The position numbers were made by a program, and so were the translations under genes. Shown here in pieces: positions 32,673-40,858 of a stretch of 46,429 bases of DNA (its first letter is position 1; each line of letters begins with the position of its first letter). Under the pieces are notes generated by a model that saw only the letters and a program-made list of their open reading frames with translations, ran no database searches and was not told the origin of the DNA. Source of the stretch: Candidatus Cryptobacteroides onthequi (GTDB lineage: Bacteria; Bacteroidota; Bacteroidia; Bacteroidales; UBA932); assembly GCA_018066125.1 (NCBI GenBank), contig JAGHSA010000011.1, forward strand, positions 1-46,429. Direction: 5' to 3'.

Positions 32673-32680
32673 TACATTTG
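32673..32680 (+). promoter_or_regulatory. -7 box of the GntR-MFS-DUF2264 operon
   Basis: TACATTTG is an exact TAnnTTTG match 20 bases before the GTG start at 32701. The sequence after it (GATATAATTGTTGCAAAATC) may hold an operator, as GntR-type genes often control themselves. Confidence 0.5.
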
Positions 32681-32700
32681 GATATAATTGTTGCAAAATC

Positions 32701-33423
32701 GTGGAAATCAACCATAACAGCCATACCCCCCTTCACCTTCAGGCCGAGAAGATCCTGCGCGACCTGATCGCTACAGACGAGTACAAAAACGGCAAGATGC
32801 TTCCAAGCGAAGTAGAATTGTCTGAACAATTGAACATATCCAGGAACACCCTGCGGCAGGCCATCAACAAACTGGTCTACGAAGGGCTTCTCGACAGGCG
32901 CAAGGGCGTGGGCACTCGCGTGGTGCGCAAGAGTGTGGCGGGAGGAGTCAAGAACTGGATGAGCTTCTCTCAGGAGATGAAGCAGCTCGGCATCGAGGTC
33001 CGCAATTTCGAGCTCCATATCAGCCGCAAGAAGGCCCTGCCCGACGCGATCCCGTTCTTCGAGTGCTCAGAAGGGACAAAATGCGTCGTGATGGAGAGGC
33101 TCAGAGGCAAGAAGGAATACCCTTTTGTGTACTTCATCTCATATTTCAACCCTTCACTCCCCATCACCGGCGAGGAGGATTACGGCAAGCCTCTCTATGA
33201 AATGCTCGAGAAGAACTACGGCATCAAAGTCAAGATCTCCAAGGAGGCCATCTCCGCCCGTCTGGCAGGAGATTTCCTCGCAGAGAAGCTGGAAATCGAC
33301 CCGACCGACCCTGTCCTCGTACGCAAGCGCTTCGTCTACGATGAAAACGGAGTCGCAGTCGAGTACAACGTGGGCTACTACCGCGCCGACAGCTTCACCT
33401 ACACGATCGAAGCTTCCAGATAA
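32701..33423 (+). CDS. GntR/HutC-family transcriptional regulator
   Basis: A DNA-binding regulator of 240 residues starting at GTG. The winged helix spans about residues 10-75 (LPSEVELSEQLNISRNTLRQ, LDRRKGVGTRV). The C-terminal UTRA ligand domain follows (VMERLRGKKEYPFVYFISYF, VLVRKRFVYDENGVAVEYN). UTRA regulators usually sense sugars, amino sugars or small acids and repress their own operon until the ligand appears. The two genes downstream suggest a carbohydrate-derived signal. The GTG is favoured because the promoter box lies just upstream and no in-frame ATG precedes it. Confidence 0.93.
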   Translation: MEINHNSHTPLHLQAEKILRDLIATDEYKNGKMLPSEVELSEQLNISRNTLRQAINKLVYEGLLDRRKGVGTRVVRKSVAGGVKNWMSFSQEMKQLGIEVRNFELHISRKKALPDAIPFFECSEGTKCVVMERLRGKKEYPFVYFISYFNPSLPITGEEDYGKPLYEMLEKNYGIKVKISKEAISARLAGDFLAEKLEIDPTDPVLVRKRFVYDENGVAVEYNVGYYRADSFTYTIEASR

Positions 33424-33450
33424 ATCGAAAACATATAAAACACTCTGACA

Positions 33451-34608
33451 ATGAAACCGATAATCAAGAAAAACGCCGCAATCCCGGTGCTCCTGGCCTT
33501 CTTTGTGATGGGATTCTGCGACATCGTGGGCTTTTCCACAAGCTACATCAAGGAGGACTTCCAGCTTTCTGAGGCCATGGCCGGATTCATCCCGTCCATG
33601 GTATTCATCTGGTTCCTCTTCCTCTCTGTCCCCGCAGCCCTGATGATGAACCGCATCGGACGCAAGAAAACCGTGCAGATCAGCAACATCGCCACATTCG
33701 CCGGCCTGCTGCTTCCGTTCATCTCCTACAGCTTCATCTCATGCCTCATCGCATTCATGCTCATCGGCATAGGCAACACCATCCTGCAGGTATCCCTCAA
33801 CCCGCTCCTCACAAATGTGGTCAAAGGTGACAAGATCACCAGCAGCATCACCGCAGGACAGGTGATCAAGGCGGTGTCTTCATTCGTGGGACCGTTCGTG
33901 GCCATGTTCGCCGTGACCGTATTGGGCAAATGGCAGTTCCTCTTCCCTATCTTCGCACTCGTCACCCTCATGTCATACCTCCTCCTCGCCTCGACAGAGA
34001 TCGAGCAGGAGCCGCTTGAGACCGAGACCAGGCCAGGTGCCGTACTCGAGGCATTCGGCCTCCTCAAGGACCCGACCATCCTGCTTTTCTTCCTGGGCAT
34101 CTTCTTCGTGGTCGGAGTCGATGTGGGCACCAACACCGCATCCACCAAGCTCCTCATCGAGAGATGCGGATTCGCAGTCGAGAAGGCGGCATTCGGAGCC
34201 AGCGTATATTTCATCTGCAGGACTGTCGGAGCCTTCCTCGGAACCTTCCTCCTCGCCAGAGTCGATGAGATCAAGTACTTGAGGATCAATATCATATTCG
34301 CCGCAATATCGCTGCTCCACCTCTTCGTTGCCAAGAATTCAGCTCTTATCTACACAGGAATCGGCGGCATAGGCTTCTTCTGCGCGAGCGTATTCTCCAT
34401 CCTCTTCTCACAGGCACTCAAGGCACGCCCTGAGAAAGCTAACGAAATCTCCGGATTCATGATCACTGCCATATTCGGAGGCGCAGTGATACCGCCGCTC
34501 ATGGGTATCATGACACAGGCTATCGGCAACCAGAACGGTTCCGTGATCATCATCGGACTCTGCATGGCGTACCTGATCTTCTGTTCATGGAAGGCCGGAA
34601 GGAAATAA
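33451..34608 (+). CDS. MFS sugar transporter, fucose-permease-like
   Basis: An inner membrane transporter of 385 residues with about 12 helices. Early residues FVMGFCDIVGFSTSYIKEDF and MNRIGRKKTVQISN, the cytoplasmic loop after helix 2, fit the FucP/NagP-like major facilitator group. The substrate cannot be read from the sequence. It lies 27 bases after the GntR regulator and 19 bases before the DUF2264 gene, forming a small three-gene operon. Confidence 0.9.
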   Translation: MKPIIKKNAAIPVLLAFFVMGFCDIVGFSTSYIKEDFQLSEAMAGFIPSMVFIWFLFLSVPAALMMNRIGRKKTVQISNIATFAGLLLPFISYSFISCLIAFMLIGIGNTILQVSLNPLLTNVVKGDKITSSITAGQVIKAVSSFVGPFVAMFAVTVLGKWQFLFPIFALVTLMSYLLLASTEIEQEPLETETRPGAVLEAFGLLKDPTILLFFLGIFFVVGVDVGTNTASTKLLIERCGFAVEKAAFGASVYFICRTVGAFLGTFLLARVDEIKYLRINIIFAAISLLHLFVAKNSALIYTGIGGIGFFCASVFSILFSQALKARPEKANEISGFMITAIFGGAVIPPLMGIMTQAIGNQNGSVIIIGLCMAYLIFCSWKAGRK

Positions 34609-34627
34609 AGGCAAATCATCTGACATC

Positions 34628-35866
34628 ATGAGAAAAATACTGACTCTGACGCTGGCCGCGACGTTCCTGACACTGGCAGGAACAGACATGTATGCCCGCA
34701 AGACCAGACAGTCCACCGGAAGGCAGGACAGGGAATACTGGGTCGAATCGATGATACGCATCGTCGACCCGGTATATGTAAATCTCAGCGGAAACACGCT
34801 CAGGAAAAACATGCCTGTCGAGACCTGGGACGGACTGAACAACGGAAACTCCAGGAAAGATGTGACCCACCTCGAGGCTTTGGGACGTTCTTTCTGCGGG
34901 ATAGCCCCGTGGCTCAATCTCGGTCCTGACAGCACACCTGAAGGAAAGCAGAGAGCCAGGATGATCGATCTCGTGGTAAGATCCATCGCCAATGCCGTCA
35001 ACCCGGAATCACCCGACTACATGCCTTTCGACGGTCCGGGAGCACAGCCGCTCGTGGATGCAGCATTCTTCGCACACGGTCTGTTAAGGTCAAAGGATGT
35101 CATCTGGCCCATGCTTGATGAAGTCACCCGTGAAAGAGTCATCCATGAGCTCAAGGCATCCAGAGCCATCGAGCCGTATCAGAGCAACTGGCTGATGTTC
35201 TCGGCCATGATCGAAGCAGCCCTGCTTGAATTCACAGGTGAATACGACCCCGCACAGATAGAAGACTCCTTCTCGAAGCATGAGTCCTGGTACAAGGGCG
35301 ACGGCTGGTACGGAGACGGTGCCTCATTCCATCTCGACTACTACAACAGTTATGTGATCCAGCCTATGCTTCTGGACGTGGCGAAAGTCCTCAAAGAGCA
35401 CGGAAAGCCATGGGGAGATTTCTATGAGACTGAGCTCCCGCGCCTGGTACGCTATGCCGACCAGCAGGAGAAACTCATCTCGCCGGAGGGAAGCTATCCT
35501 GTCCTCGGACGCTCCATGGGATACCGCTTCGGATGCTTCCAGGTATTGTCACAGGTCAGCCTCATTGAAGCCCTCCCGGAATGGGTCAGACCGGCTCAGG
35601 TGAGATGCGCACTCACATCGGTGCTGAAGCGTCAGCTTGTGCCTGAGACATTCGACGGAAACGGATGGCTCACGCTCGGATTCTGCGGGCATCAGCCGTC
35701 CATCGCCGACACCTACGTCTCCACAGGAAGCGCCTACCTCTGTACCTTCATCTTCCTCCCTCTGGGACTCCCTGACAGCGCAGAGTTCTGGAGTGCTCCT
35801 GCCGAGGAATGGTCGTCTCAGAAAGCCTGGAGCGGCAGACCGGTGAAGAACGACCACGCTCTCTGA
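34628..35866 (+). CDS. DUF2264 protein, probable exported glycan-use protein
   Basis: An exported protein of 412 residues with a signal peptide (about 1-23, ending MYA). The DUF2264 pattern is clear: YWVESMIRIVDPV, HLEALGRSFCGIAPWL, NWLMFSAMIEAALLEF, GDGWYGDGASFHLDYYNSYVI and SPEGSYPVLGRSMGYRFG. The family is predicted to fold as an alpha/alpha barrel and is often found in polysaccharide-use loci, but its reaction is not established. With the regulator and the permease it suggests uptake and processing of one oligosaccharide or sugar acid. It ends with a stem-loop at 35897-35933. Confidence 0.9.
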   Translation: MRKILTLTLAATFLTLAGTDMYARKTRQSTGRQDREYWVESMIRIVDPVYVNLSGNTLRKNMPVETWDGLNNGNSRKDVTHLEALGRSFCGIAPWLNLGPDSTPEGKQRARMIDLVVRSIANAVNPESPDYMPFDGPGAQPLVDAAFFAHGLLRSKDVIWPMLDEVTRERVIHELKASRAIEPYQSNWLMFSAMIEAALLEFTGEYDPAQIEDSFSKHESWYKGDGWYGDGASFHLDYYNSYVIQPMLLDVAKVLKEHGKPWGDFYETELPRLVRYADQQEKLISPEGSYPVLGRSMGYRFGCFQVLSQVSLIEALPEWVRPAQVRCALTSVLKRQLVPETFDGNGWLTLGFCGHQPSIADTYVSTGSAYLCTFIFLPLGLPDSAEFWSAPAEEWSSQKAWSGRPVKNDHAL

Positions 35867-35896
35867 TCGGGAATTTTCATGACAACGCCCTCCTCA

Positions 35897-35933
35897 GGCG
35901 GCATACCTCCCACTTCACGAGGATTATGCCGCC
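35897..35933 (+). other. Stem-loop after the DUF2264 gene
   Basis: GGCGGCATA (35897-35905) pairs perfectly with TATGCCGCC (35925-35933), with a further CCTC/GAGG inside. There is no T-run, so it is not a classical terminator, but it may protect or end the operon mRNA. Confidence 0.55.
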
Positions 35934-35960
35934 ATGGCCGCCACGTTTCGGCAGATTTTC

Positions 35961-36086
35961 GAGTTTGCTGACGCGACGCGGCACTTTGCTCTCGGAATCA
36001 TGCGTCGCGTCATGAAAAACCACAGATCTGCCAGAAACCATGACGCGATGCGGCACTTTGTACTCAAAACAGCGCATCGCGTCACA
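35961..36086. repeat. Two-hairpin dispersed repeat, copy 2
   Basis: The second copy of the 126-bp unit at 153-278. Stem 1 is TGACGCGACGC (35969-35979) with 36002-36012; stem 2 is TGACGCGATGC (36041-36051) with GCATCGCGTCA (36074-36084). Of eight differences from copy 1, seven lie in loops or the spacer. The eighth changes a G-U pair in stem 2 to a full A-U pair. The pattern supports selection on the stems. Confidence 0.87.
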
Positions 36087-36114
36087 TACCATCGAGCCGA
36101 GGCGCAGAAGTGGA

Positions 36115-36173
36115 ACTGTGCCGCGCGAGGCGGGCCTTGCGGATCTCTTCTCGGTCCGCAAGCGCGGTACAGT
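36115..36173. other. Large stem-loop downstream of repeat copy 2
   Basis: ACTGTGCCGCGC (36115-36126) pairs with GCGCGGTACAGT (36162-36173), one G-U, and an inner TTGCGGA/TCCGCAA helix (36137-36143, 36155-36161) stacks next to it. This could be a structured RNA, part of a longer mobile repeat, or a transcription end. No T-run follows. It is not shared with the region around copy 1. Confidence 0.55.
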
Positions 36174-36451
36174 GCAGCTGCGGCAGCCACGGCACTGCCG
36201 GCTCCACCTTCGGTCTGCAGCCTGAGACGCCCGACAAGGCACTGAAGAAAGAGCCCGCGGCGGGATGACAGCTTCTGAGACCTGCCGGGCAAGAGAGGCC
36301 AGTATTGCAGCAAGAATTGCCTTATGCGCTGCAGATGACTGAGAAAAAAGCTGAATTGCAGCAAATACAGGCATCTCTGCCGCAAAATAACCGCCCCTTC
36401 TTTTTTCACCCGGTTTATGCCGCAGAATGAGGCATATTATATATTTTTTAG
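36174..36451. other. Noncoding stretch before exbB
   Basis: No gene supported. It is Gln/Ala-codon-like and GC-rich to about 36380, with CTGCAGCAAG-type repeats, then becomes AT-rich at the exbB promoter. Frames exist on both strands but show no family or starts worth calling. Confidence 0.5.
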
Positions 36452-36459
36452 TAACTTTG
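36452..36459 (+). promoter_or_regulatory. exbB -7 box
   Basis: TAACTTTG is an exact TAnnTTTG match, preceded by an AT-rich tract but no clear -33 TTTG. The start near 36466 would give a leader of about 70 bases. It is the only good promoter seen for the nine-gene run that follows. Confidence 0.5.
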
Positions 36460-36535
36460 CAGTTTGAGGTAAAGTGGGTTCTGAACGGGCCCAGACTTTG
36501 CATAACGGATTGATTACTTAAAAACAAAAAATACC

Positions 36536-37294
36536 ATGCTTTTCAATTTGCTTCAGGCAGGCTTCGGAACAGAAGCCGCAGAAAACATCGAAAACGCCGT
36601 TGAGGGCGCAATGAACGCAGCGCCGGCAGCAGCCGAGCTCGTTCCACAGTCTCAGGAAATGTCATACTCACTCATCCAGATGGCTACCAAAGGCGGATGG
36701 CTCATGCTTGTACTCCTCCTCCTTTCACTCATCGCCATCTACATCTTCGGCAAGAAGTGGTGGATGATCCATCAGGCCGACAAGATCGACCGCAACTTCA
36801 TGAGCGACATCCGCGACTACATCCACGAAGGCAGGGTAAAGTCAGCCCTCATGCTCTGCCAGAGATATGACTCCCCTGTCGCAAGACTCGTCGAAAAGGG
36901 TATCGAGCGCATCGGACGTCCTCTCCAGGACATTCAGACAGCAGTAGAGAACACAGGCAACGTCGAGGTAGCCCGTCTCGAGAAGGGTCTCCCTTATCTC
37001 GCCATGATTTCCGGCGGCGCACCTATGATCGGATTCCTCGGTACAGTCATCGGTATGATCCAGGCATTCTTCAATATGTCGCAGGCCGGTAACAACATCG
37101 ACATCACCCTCCTGTCAAACGGTATCTACACCGCCATGATCACAACAGTGGGAGGTCTTATCGTCGGTATCCTCGCATACTTCGGATACAACTTCCTCAC
37201 CACCAGGATTTCCGAGCTCGTCTTCAAGATGGAGCGCACCACAATCGACTTCATGGATCTTCTCCATGAGCCGGCAGAAAATACAGAGGCCTAA
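36536..37294 (+). CDS. exbB: ExbB-type proton channel (MotA/TolQ/ExbB family)
   Basis: An inner membrane protein of 252 residues that, with ExbD, uses the proton gradient to energise TonB. Membrane helices lie at about 54-71, 150-178 and 196-222. The signature around GAPMIGFLGTVIGMIQAF and TTVGGLIVGILAYFGYNF is clear. The N-terminal 50 residues are Ala/Glu-rich and extra to the E. coli layout, as is common in Bacteroidetes ExbB. It is followed by exbD after 13 bases. Confidence 0.95.
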   Translation: MLFNLLQAGFGTEAAENIENAVEGAMNAAPAAAELVPQSQEMSYSLIQMATKGGWLMLVLLLLSLIAIYIFGKKWWMIHQADKIDRNFMSDIRDYIHEGRVKSALMLCQRYDSPVARLVEKGIERIGRPLQDIQTAVENTGNVEVARLEKGLPYLAMISGGAPMIGFLGTVIGMIQAFFNMSQAGNNIDITLLSNGIYTAMITTVGGLIVGILAYFGYNFLTTRISELVFKMERTTIDFMDLLHEPAENTEA

Positions 37295-37307
37295 TCACTG
37301 AAGCATT

Positions 37308-37718
37308 ATGGGAATCAAGAGATCGACAAAGGTGCAGTCAGAGATGTCCATGTCATCCATGACGGACATCGTGTTCCTGCTCCTCATCTTCTTCCTGGTG
37401 ACCTCAACCCTGGTCAACCCCAACGCACTCAAGCTCCTTCTGCCCAAGAGCACAGGACAGGTGAGCGCAAAGGCCACGGTTAGCGTTTCCATCAAGGACT
37501 GGGGAGATGACACATACACATACCACGTCAACGGAAACAACACTCCTGTCAGCTACGAGCAGGTAGAGAATGAGCTCGTAGAGCTCCTCCAGACTGAAGA
37601 GGACCCGACCTTCTCCATCTATTCAGACGAGAGCGTTCCGGTCAAGGAAGTGGTAGCAATGATGAATATCGCCAAGAGGAACCACTACAAGGTGATACTG
37701 GCGACACAGCCCGAATAA
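37308..37718 (+). CDS. exbD: ExbD-type biopolymer transport protein
   Basis: A membrane protein of 136 residues with one helix (about 19-35) and a periplasmic domain. Asp20 in MTDIVFLLLIFFLVTS is the proton-carrying residue of the family. The periplasmic part includes EVVAMMNIAKRNHYKVILAT. It is between exbB and tonB with only three bases to tonB, so one complex is expected. Confidence 0.95.
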   Translation: MGIKRSTKVQSEMSMSSMTDIVFLLLIFFLVTSTLVNPNALKLLLPKSTGQVSAKATVSVSIKDWGDDTYTYHVNGNNTPVSYEQVENELVELLQTEEDPTFSIYSDESVPVKEVVAMMNIAKRNHYKVILATQPE

Positions 37719-37721
37719 GAC

Positions 37722-38501
37722 ATGAAGGAATACATCCGCGAAAGACAGAAGCAGGAGACCATGGCGAGATCGATAGGTATCGGTCTCTCCCTTGCGGCAC
37801 ACGTCCTCGCGTGCGTGTTCTTCGTGTTCAGCGGCGTCAAGTACATATACCCTCCACCTCCTGAGAACACCTTCGTGATCGATTTCACAGAAGAGCAGGA
37901 AAAGCCTAGACAGCATCTCAGGGGCGCACAGCCTCAGGCGGAGGAAATCGACAGGTCCAAGCCTATCGAGCTCATCCAGAAGAGCGAGTCTCCATACAAG
38001 GCAGTCACAAAGAAGAGCACGACTCCGGCCACGAAACCGGATGACCATGGAGACGTGGATGTGCCTGCAGTGGAGCAGAAGGACGCCCTTGACCCTAGGG
38101 CAGCCTTCCCTGGAATGTCCAAGAAGGACACCTCCACCACAGCGCCGCACAGCGCTTCAGAGGCGAGCGACAGGTTCAAGGCAGGACAGCCGACCGGAAA
38201 CACCGACAACGGCAGGACCGAAGGTACACCGAATGCACACCTCAAGGGACGCAACGTAGTCGGCAATCTTCCACGTCCGACTTACGGAGTTCAGACAGAG
38301 GGCATCGTGGTCGTCACCATCTGGGTGGACAACTACGGAAAAGTCACGAAGGCACAGGCCGGAGCTGACGGAACCACAGTCACAGACAAGACACTCTGGA
38401 ATGCAGCAAGAAATGCCGCGATGAACGCTCACTTCAACACGAGCGCAGACGCACCGGCACTGCAGGAAGGAACAATCACATACATATTCAAATTAAAGTA
38501 A
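37722..38501 (+). CDS. tonB: TonB-family energy transducer
   Basis: A protein of 259 residues with one N-terminal membrane helix (about 18-37), a Pro/Glu/Lys-rich spacer (PPPPENTFVIDF, KKSTTPATKP) and a C-terminal TonB fold (VVTIWVDNYGKVTKAQ, NAARNAAMNAHFN, GTITYIFKLK). It should carry energy to TonB-dependent receptors for glycans or iron complexes, but no such receptor is in the window. Its stop codon abuts the next start with no gap. Confidence 0.9.
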   Translation: MKEYIRERQKQETMARSIGIGLSLAAHVLACVFFVFSGVKYIYPPPPENTFVIDFTEEQEKPRQHLRGAQPQAEEIDRSKPIELIQKSESPYKAVTKKSTTPATKPDDHGDVDVPAVEQKDALDPRAAFPGMSKKDTSTTAPHSASEASDRFKAGQPTGNTDNGRTEGTPNAHLKGRNVVGNLPRPTYGVQTEGIVVVTIWVDNYGKVTKAQAGADGTTVTDKTLWNAARNAAMNAHFNTSADAPALQEGTITYIFKLK

Positions 38502-39959
38502 ATGAACAATTTCAACAAGGACGGCGAAGGTCGTAGGGATTACGGCCAGAGCAGTGAGAAGAGGTACTCATCAGAAGGAAGAGTACTCAGACCAAGAAGA
38601 AGCGCAGGCAACGACGGAGAGCGTCGCAGCTACGGAGAGCGCAAGAGCTATGGCGAGGGCGGTGAGCGTCGCAGCTATGGCAGCCACACTAGAAGCTATG
38701 GAGAACACAGGAGCTATGGCGAAGGCGGTGAGCGCCGCAGCTATGGCGAGAGAAGAAGCAATTTCAGCGGCAACGGTGAAGGACGCAGCTACGGAGAGCG
38801 CAAGAGCTACAATGGCGGTGAGCGCCGCAGCTACGGAGAGCATAAGAGCTTTGGACATAACGACAGGGGCGGATTCTCTGGCAACGGCGAAGGACGCAGC
38901 TACGGGGAGCGCCGCAATTTCGGAGAGCACAGAAGCTTTGGCGAACACAGGAGCTATGGCGAAGGCGGTGAGCATCGCAGCAGCTATGGCGAGCGCAGGA
39001 GCTACAATGGCGGTGAGCGCCGCAGCTTCGGTGACCGCAAGCCGGGATTCGGCGGAGAGCGCCGCAGTTTCGGAGACCGCAAGCCAGGTTTCGGTGGCGG
39101 CCGCGGTGGACGCAGACCGTTCCGCAAGGAAGAATACTTCAATGAGGCAGAGTGTTCCGGCATAGACAGGATGATCTCGAGAAAGCCTCTGGTAAGCGAC
39201 ATGCAGAACTCGGACTTCGATTACGCAGCACCTATGACAAAGGATGAGATGCGCCTCAACAAGTTCATCGCGAACTCAGGCGTATGCTCACGCCGCGAGG
39301 CAGACACCTTCATCATGGCCGGCGTTGTCACTGTCAATGGCGAGGTCGTGACAGAGCTCGGCACCAAGGTGAATGTCATCAATGACGACGTGCGCTTCAA
39401 CGGCGAACGCCTCAAGGGTGAAGAGAAGGTATATATCGTGATGAACAAGCCTAAGGGCTTCGCCACCACTGCCAGCGACCCTCACGCCGACAGGACCGTC
39501 ATGGACCTCCTCAAGGGATGCGACAGAAGGGTATTCCCTGTGGGAAGGCTCGACAAGGCCACTACTGGTGTCCTCATGTTCACCAACGACGGCGAGATAG
39601 CAGAGAAGCTCACACATCCTTCATTCGACAAGAAGAAGATCTATCAGGTGATCCTCGACCACGAGGTGTCACAGGAAGACCACGACAAGATCCTTGCCGG
39701 CCTGACACTCTCAGACGGCGAGATCAAGGCTGACGAGCTTGAGTTCATCGACGAAAACGACCATCGCAAGATGGGTATCGAGATCCATTCCGGCAAGAAC
39801 CGTATCGTACGCCGCATTTTCGAGTCTCTCGGATATGACGTGCGCGCACTTGACAGGGTCTATTTCGCAGGCCTCACCAAGAAGGGCCTCCAGAAAGGCG
39901 AGTGGAGATATCTCACAGAGGGTGAGGTGAACATCCTCAAAATGGGTGCTTATGTCTAA
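38502..39959 (+). CDS. rluB: RluB/RsuA-type pseudouridine synthase with disordered RSYGE head
   Basis: A predicted rRNA pseudouridine synthase of 485 residues. Residues 251-298 form an S4 RNA-binding domain (MRLNKFIANSGVCSRREA). The catalytic core has VGRLDKATTGVLMF with Asp351, KIYQVILDHEVS and GKNRIVRRIFESLG, so a complete enzyme is present. Residues 1-208 are low complexity: about 20 units built from ERRSYGE, GEHRSYG and GERKSY, ending in a short RGG-like tail (GFGGGRGGRRPFRK). A normal member is about 240-290 residues. The head is probably unstructured, strongly charged and Tyr-rich, and may bind RNA. Which rRNA site is modified cannot be told. It follows tonB directly and overlaps era by up to 14 bases. 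Confidence 0.93.
   Translation: MNNFNKDGEGRRDYGQSSEKRYSSEGRVLRPRRSAGNDGERRSYGERKSYGEGGERRSYGSHTRSYGEHRSYGEGGERRSYGERRSNFSGNGEGRSYGERKSYNGGERRSYGEHKSFGHNDRGGFSGNGEGRSYGERRNFGEHRSFGEHRSYGEGGEHRSSYGERRSYNGGERRSFGDRKPGFGGERRSFGDRKPGFGGGRGGRRPFRKEEYFNEAECSGIDRMISRKPLVSDMQNSDFDYAAPMTKDEMRLNKFIANSGVCSRREADTFIMAGVVTVNGEVVTELGTKVNVINDDVRFNGERLKGEEKVYIVMNKPKGFATTASDPHADRTVMDLLKGCDRRVFPVGRLDKATTGVLMFTNDGEIAEKLTHPSFDKKKIYQVILDHEVSQEDHDKILAGLTLSDGEIKADELEFIDENDHRKMGIEIHSGKNRIVRRIFESLGYDVRALDRVYFAGLTKKGLQKGEWRYLTEGEVNILKMGAYV
38616..39116 (+). repeat. RSYGE-type coding repeat in rluB
   Basis: About 167 codons made of degenerate 18-30-base units encoding GERRSYGE, GEHRSFGE and GEGGERRS. The units mix Arg, Ser, Tyr/Phe, Gly and Glu. 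They look like expanded simple sequence and are likely to vary between strains. Confidence 0.9.
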
Positions 39960-40839
39960 AGAGCACCACGCCGGATTTGTAAACATCATCGGAAATCCGA
40001 ACGTCGGGAAGTCCACATTGATGAACGCCCTGGTCGGGGAAAAGCTGTCCATCGTGACGGCCAAGGCCCAGACCACCAGGCACCGCATCATGGGCATCGT
40101 CAACGGCGAGGATTTCCAGATCGTTTACTCCGACACACCGGGTATCCTGAAGCCTAACTACAGGCTGCAGAAAAACATGCTGAACTTTGTCGACGTCGCC
40201 ATCGGCGACGCCGACATCATACTCTATGTGACCGACACTGTCGAAAAGGGTGACAAGAACGCAGAGTATGTAGAGAAACTGCAGAAGATACAGTGCCCGG
40301 TCATCCTTGTCATCAACAAGATCGACATCAGCGACCAGCAGAAAGTGCTGGAGCTCATGGAATACTGGAAGCAGCAGCTCCCGGAGGCCCTGATCATACC
40401 GGCATCGGCGCAGGAGAGGTTCAATCTCGACAGCATATTCGACGCCATCGTGAGCAGGCTCCCGGTCTGCCCGCCATGGTATGACAAGGACACATTCACA
40501 GACAAGAACCTCAGGTTCTTCGCATCTGAGATCATCAGAGAGAAGATCCTGCTCAACTACAAAGAGGAGATCCCGTACTGCTGCGAAGTGGTGGTGGAGT
40601 CCTTCAAGGAGGGAGCTGAGAGGTACGACATCAGCGCCGTCATATATGTGACCAGAGATTCCCAGAAGGGCATCCTGATCGGCAAGGGCGGCTCTGCCAT
40701 GAAGAGGCTCGGCACTCAGTCCAGGATAGAGATGGAGGACTTCTTCCAGAAGAAGGTGTTCCTCAGTCTCTATGTCAAAGTCGACACCGACTGGAGAGAG
40801 AGCCGCAGCGAACTCAGGAAGTTCGGATACGAAGAGTAA
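39946..40839 (+). CDS. era: GTPase Era
   Basis: A GTPase of 297 residues that helps mature 16S rRNA and the small ribosomal subunit. G1 GNPNVGKS is at 16-23, switch Thr44, G3 DTPG at 63-66, G4 NKID at 124-127 and G5 SA near 154. The KH RNA-binding domain has the GKGG loop at 246-249 (ILIGKGGSAMKRLG). Two starts are possible: 39946 or the next ATG at 39952; either overlaps the rluB end, by 14 or 8 bases. The position between an rRNA-modifying enzyme and parC suits a ribosome role. Confidence 0.96.
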   Translation: MLMSKEHHAGFVNIIGNPNVGKSTLMNALVGEKLSIVTAKAQTTRHRIMGIVNGEDFQIVYSDTPGILKPNYRLQKNMLNFVDVAIGDADIILYVTDTVEKGDKNAEYVEKLQKIQCPVILVINKIDISDQQKVLELMEYWKQQLPEALIIPASAQERFNLDSIFDAIVSRLPVCPPWYDKDTFTDKNLRFFASEIIREKILLNYKEEIPYCCEVVVESFKEGAERYDISAVIYVTRDSQKGILIGKGGSAMKRLGTQSRIEMEDFFQKKVFLSLYVKVDTDWRESRSELRKFGYEE

Positions 40840-40858
40840 GACTTGAAGAGACTGATTT

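Noticed and set aside
32495-32700. Small gene between truA and the GntR regulator
   Set aside because: No frame with plausible length, start and composition; the stretch is promoter-like.
35877-36527. Minus-strand frame of about 216 codons through repeat copy 2
   Set aside because: Low-complexity, Arg/Ser-rich, and its recognisable peptide (SGRSVVFHDATHDSE) is just the translated repeat, also found at copy 1.
38616-39116. CRISPR-like or transposon repeat in the rluB gene
   Set aside because: Degenerate in-frame units of a disordered protein head; no spacers or regular length.
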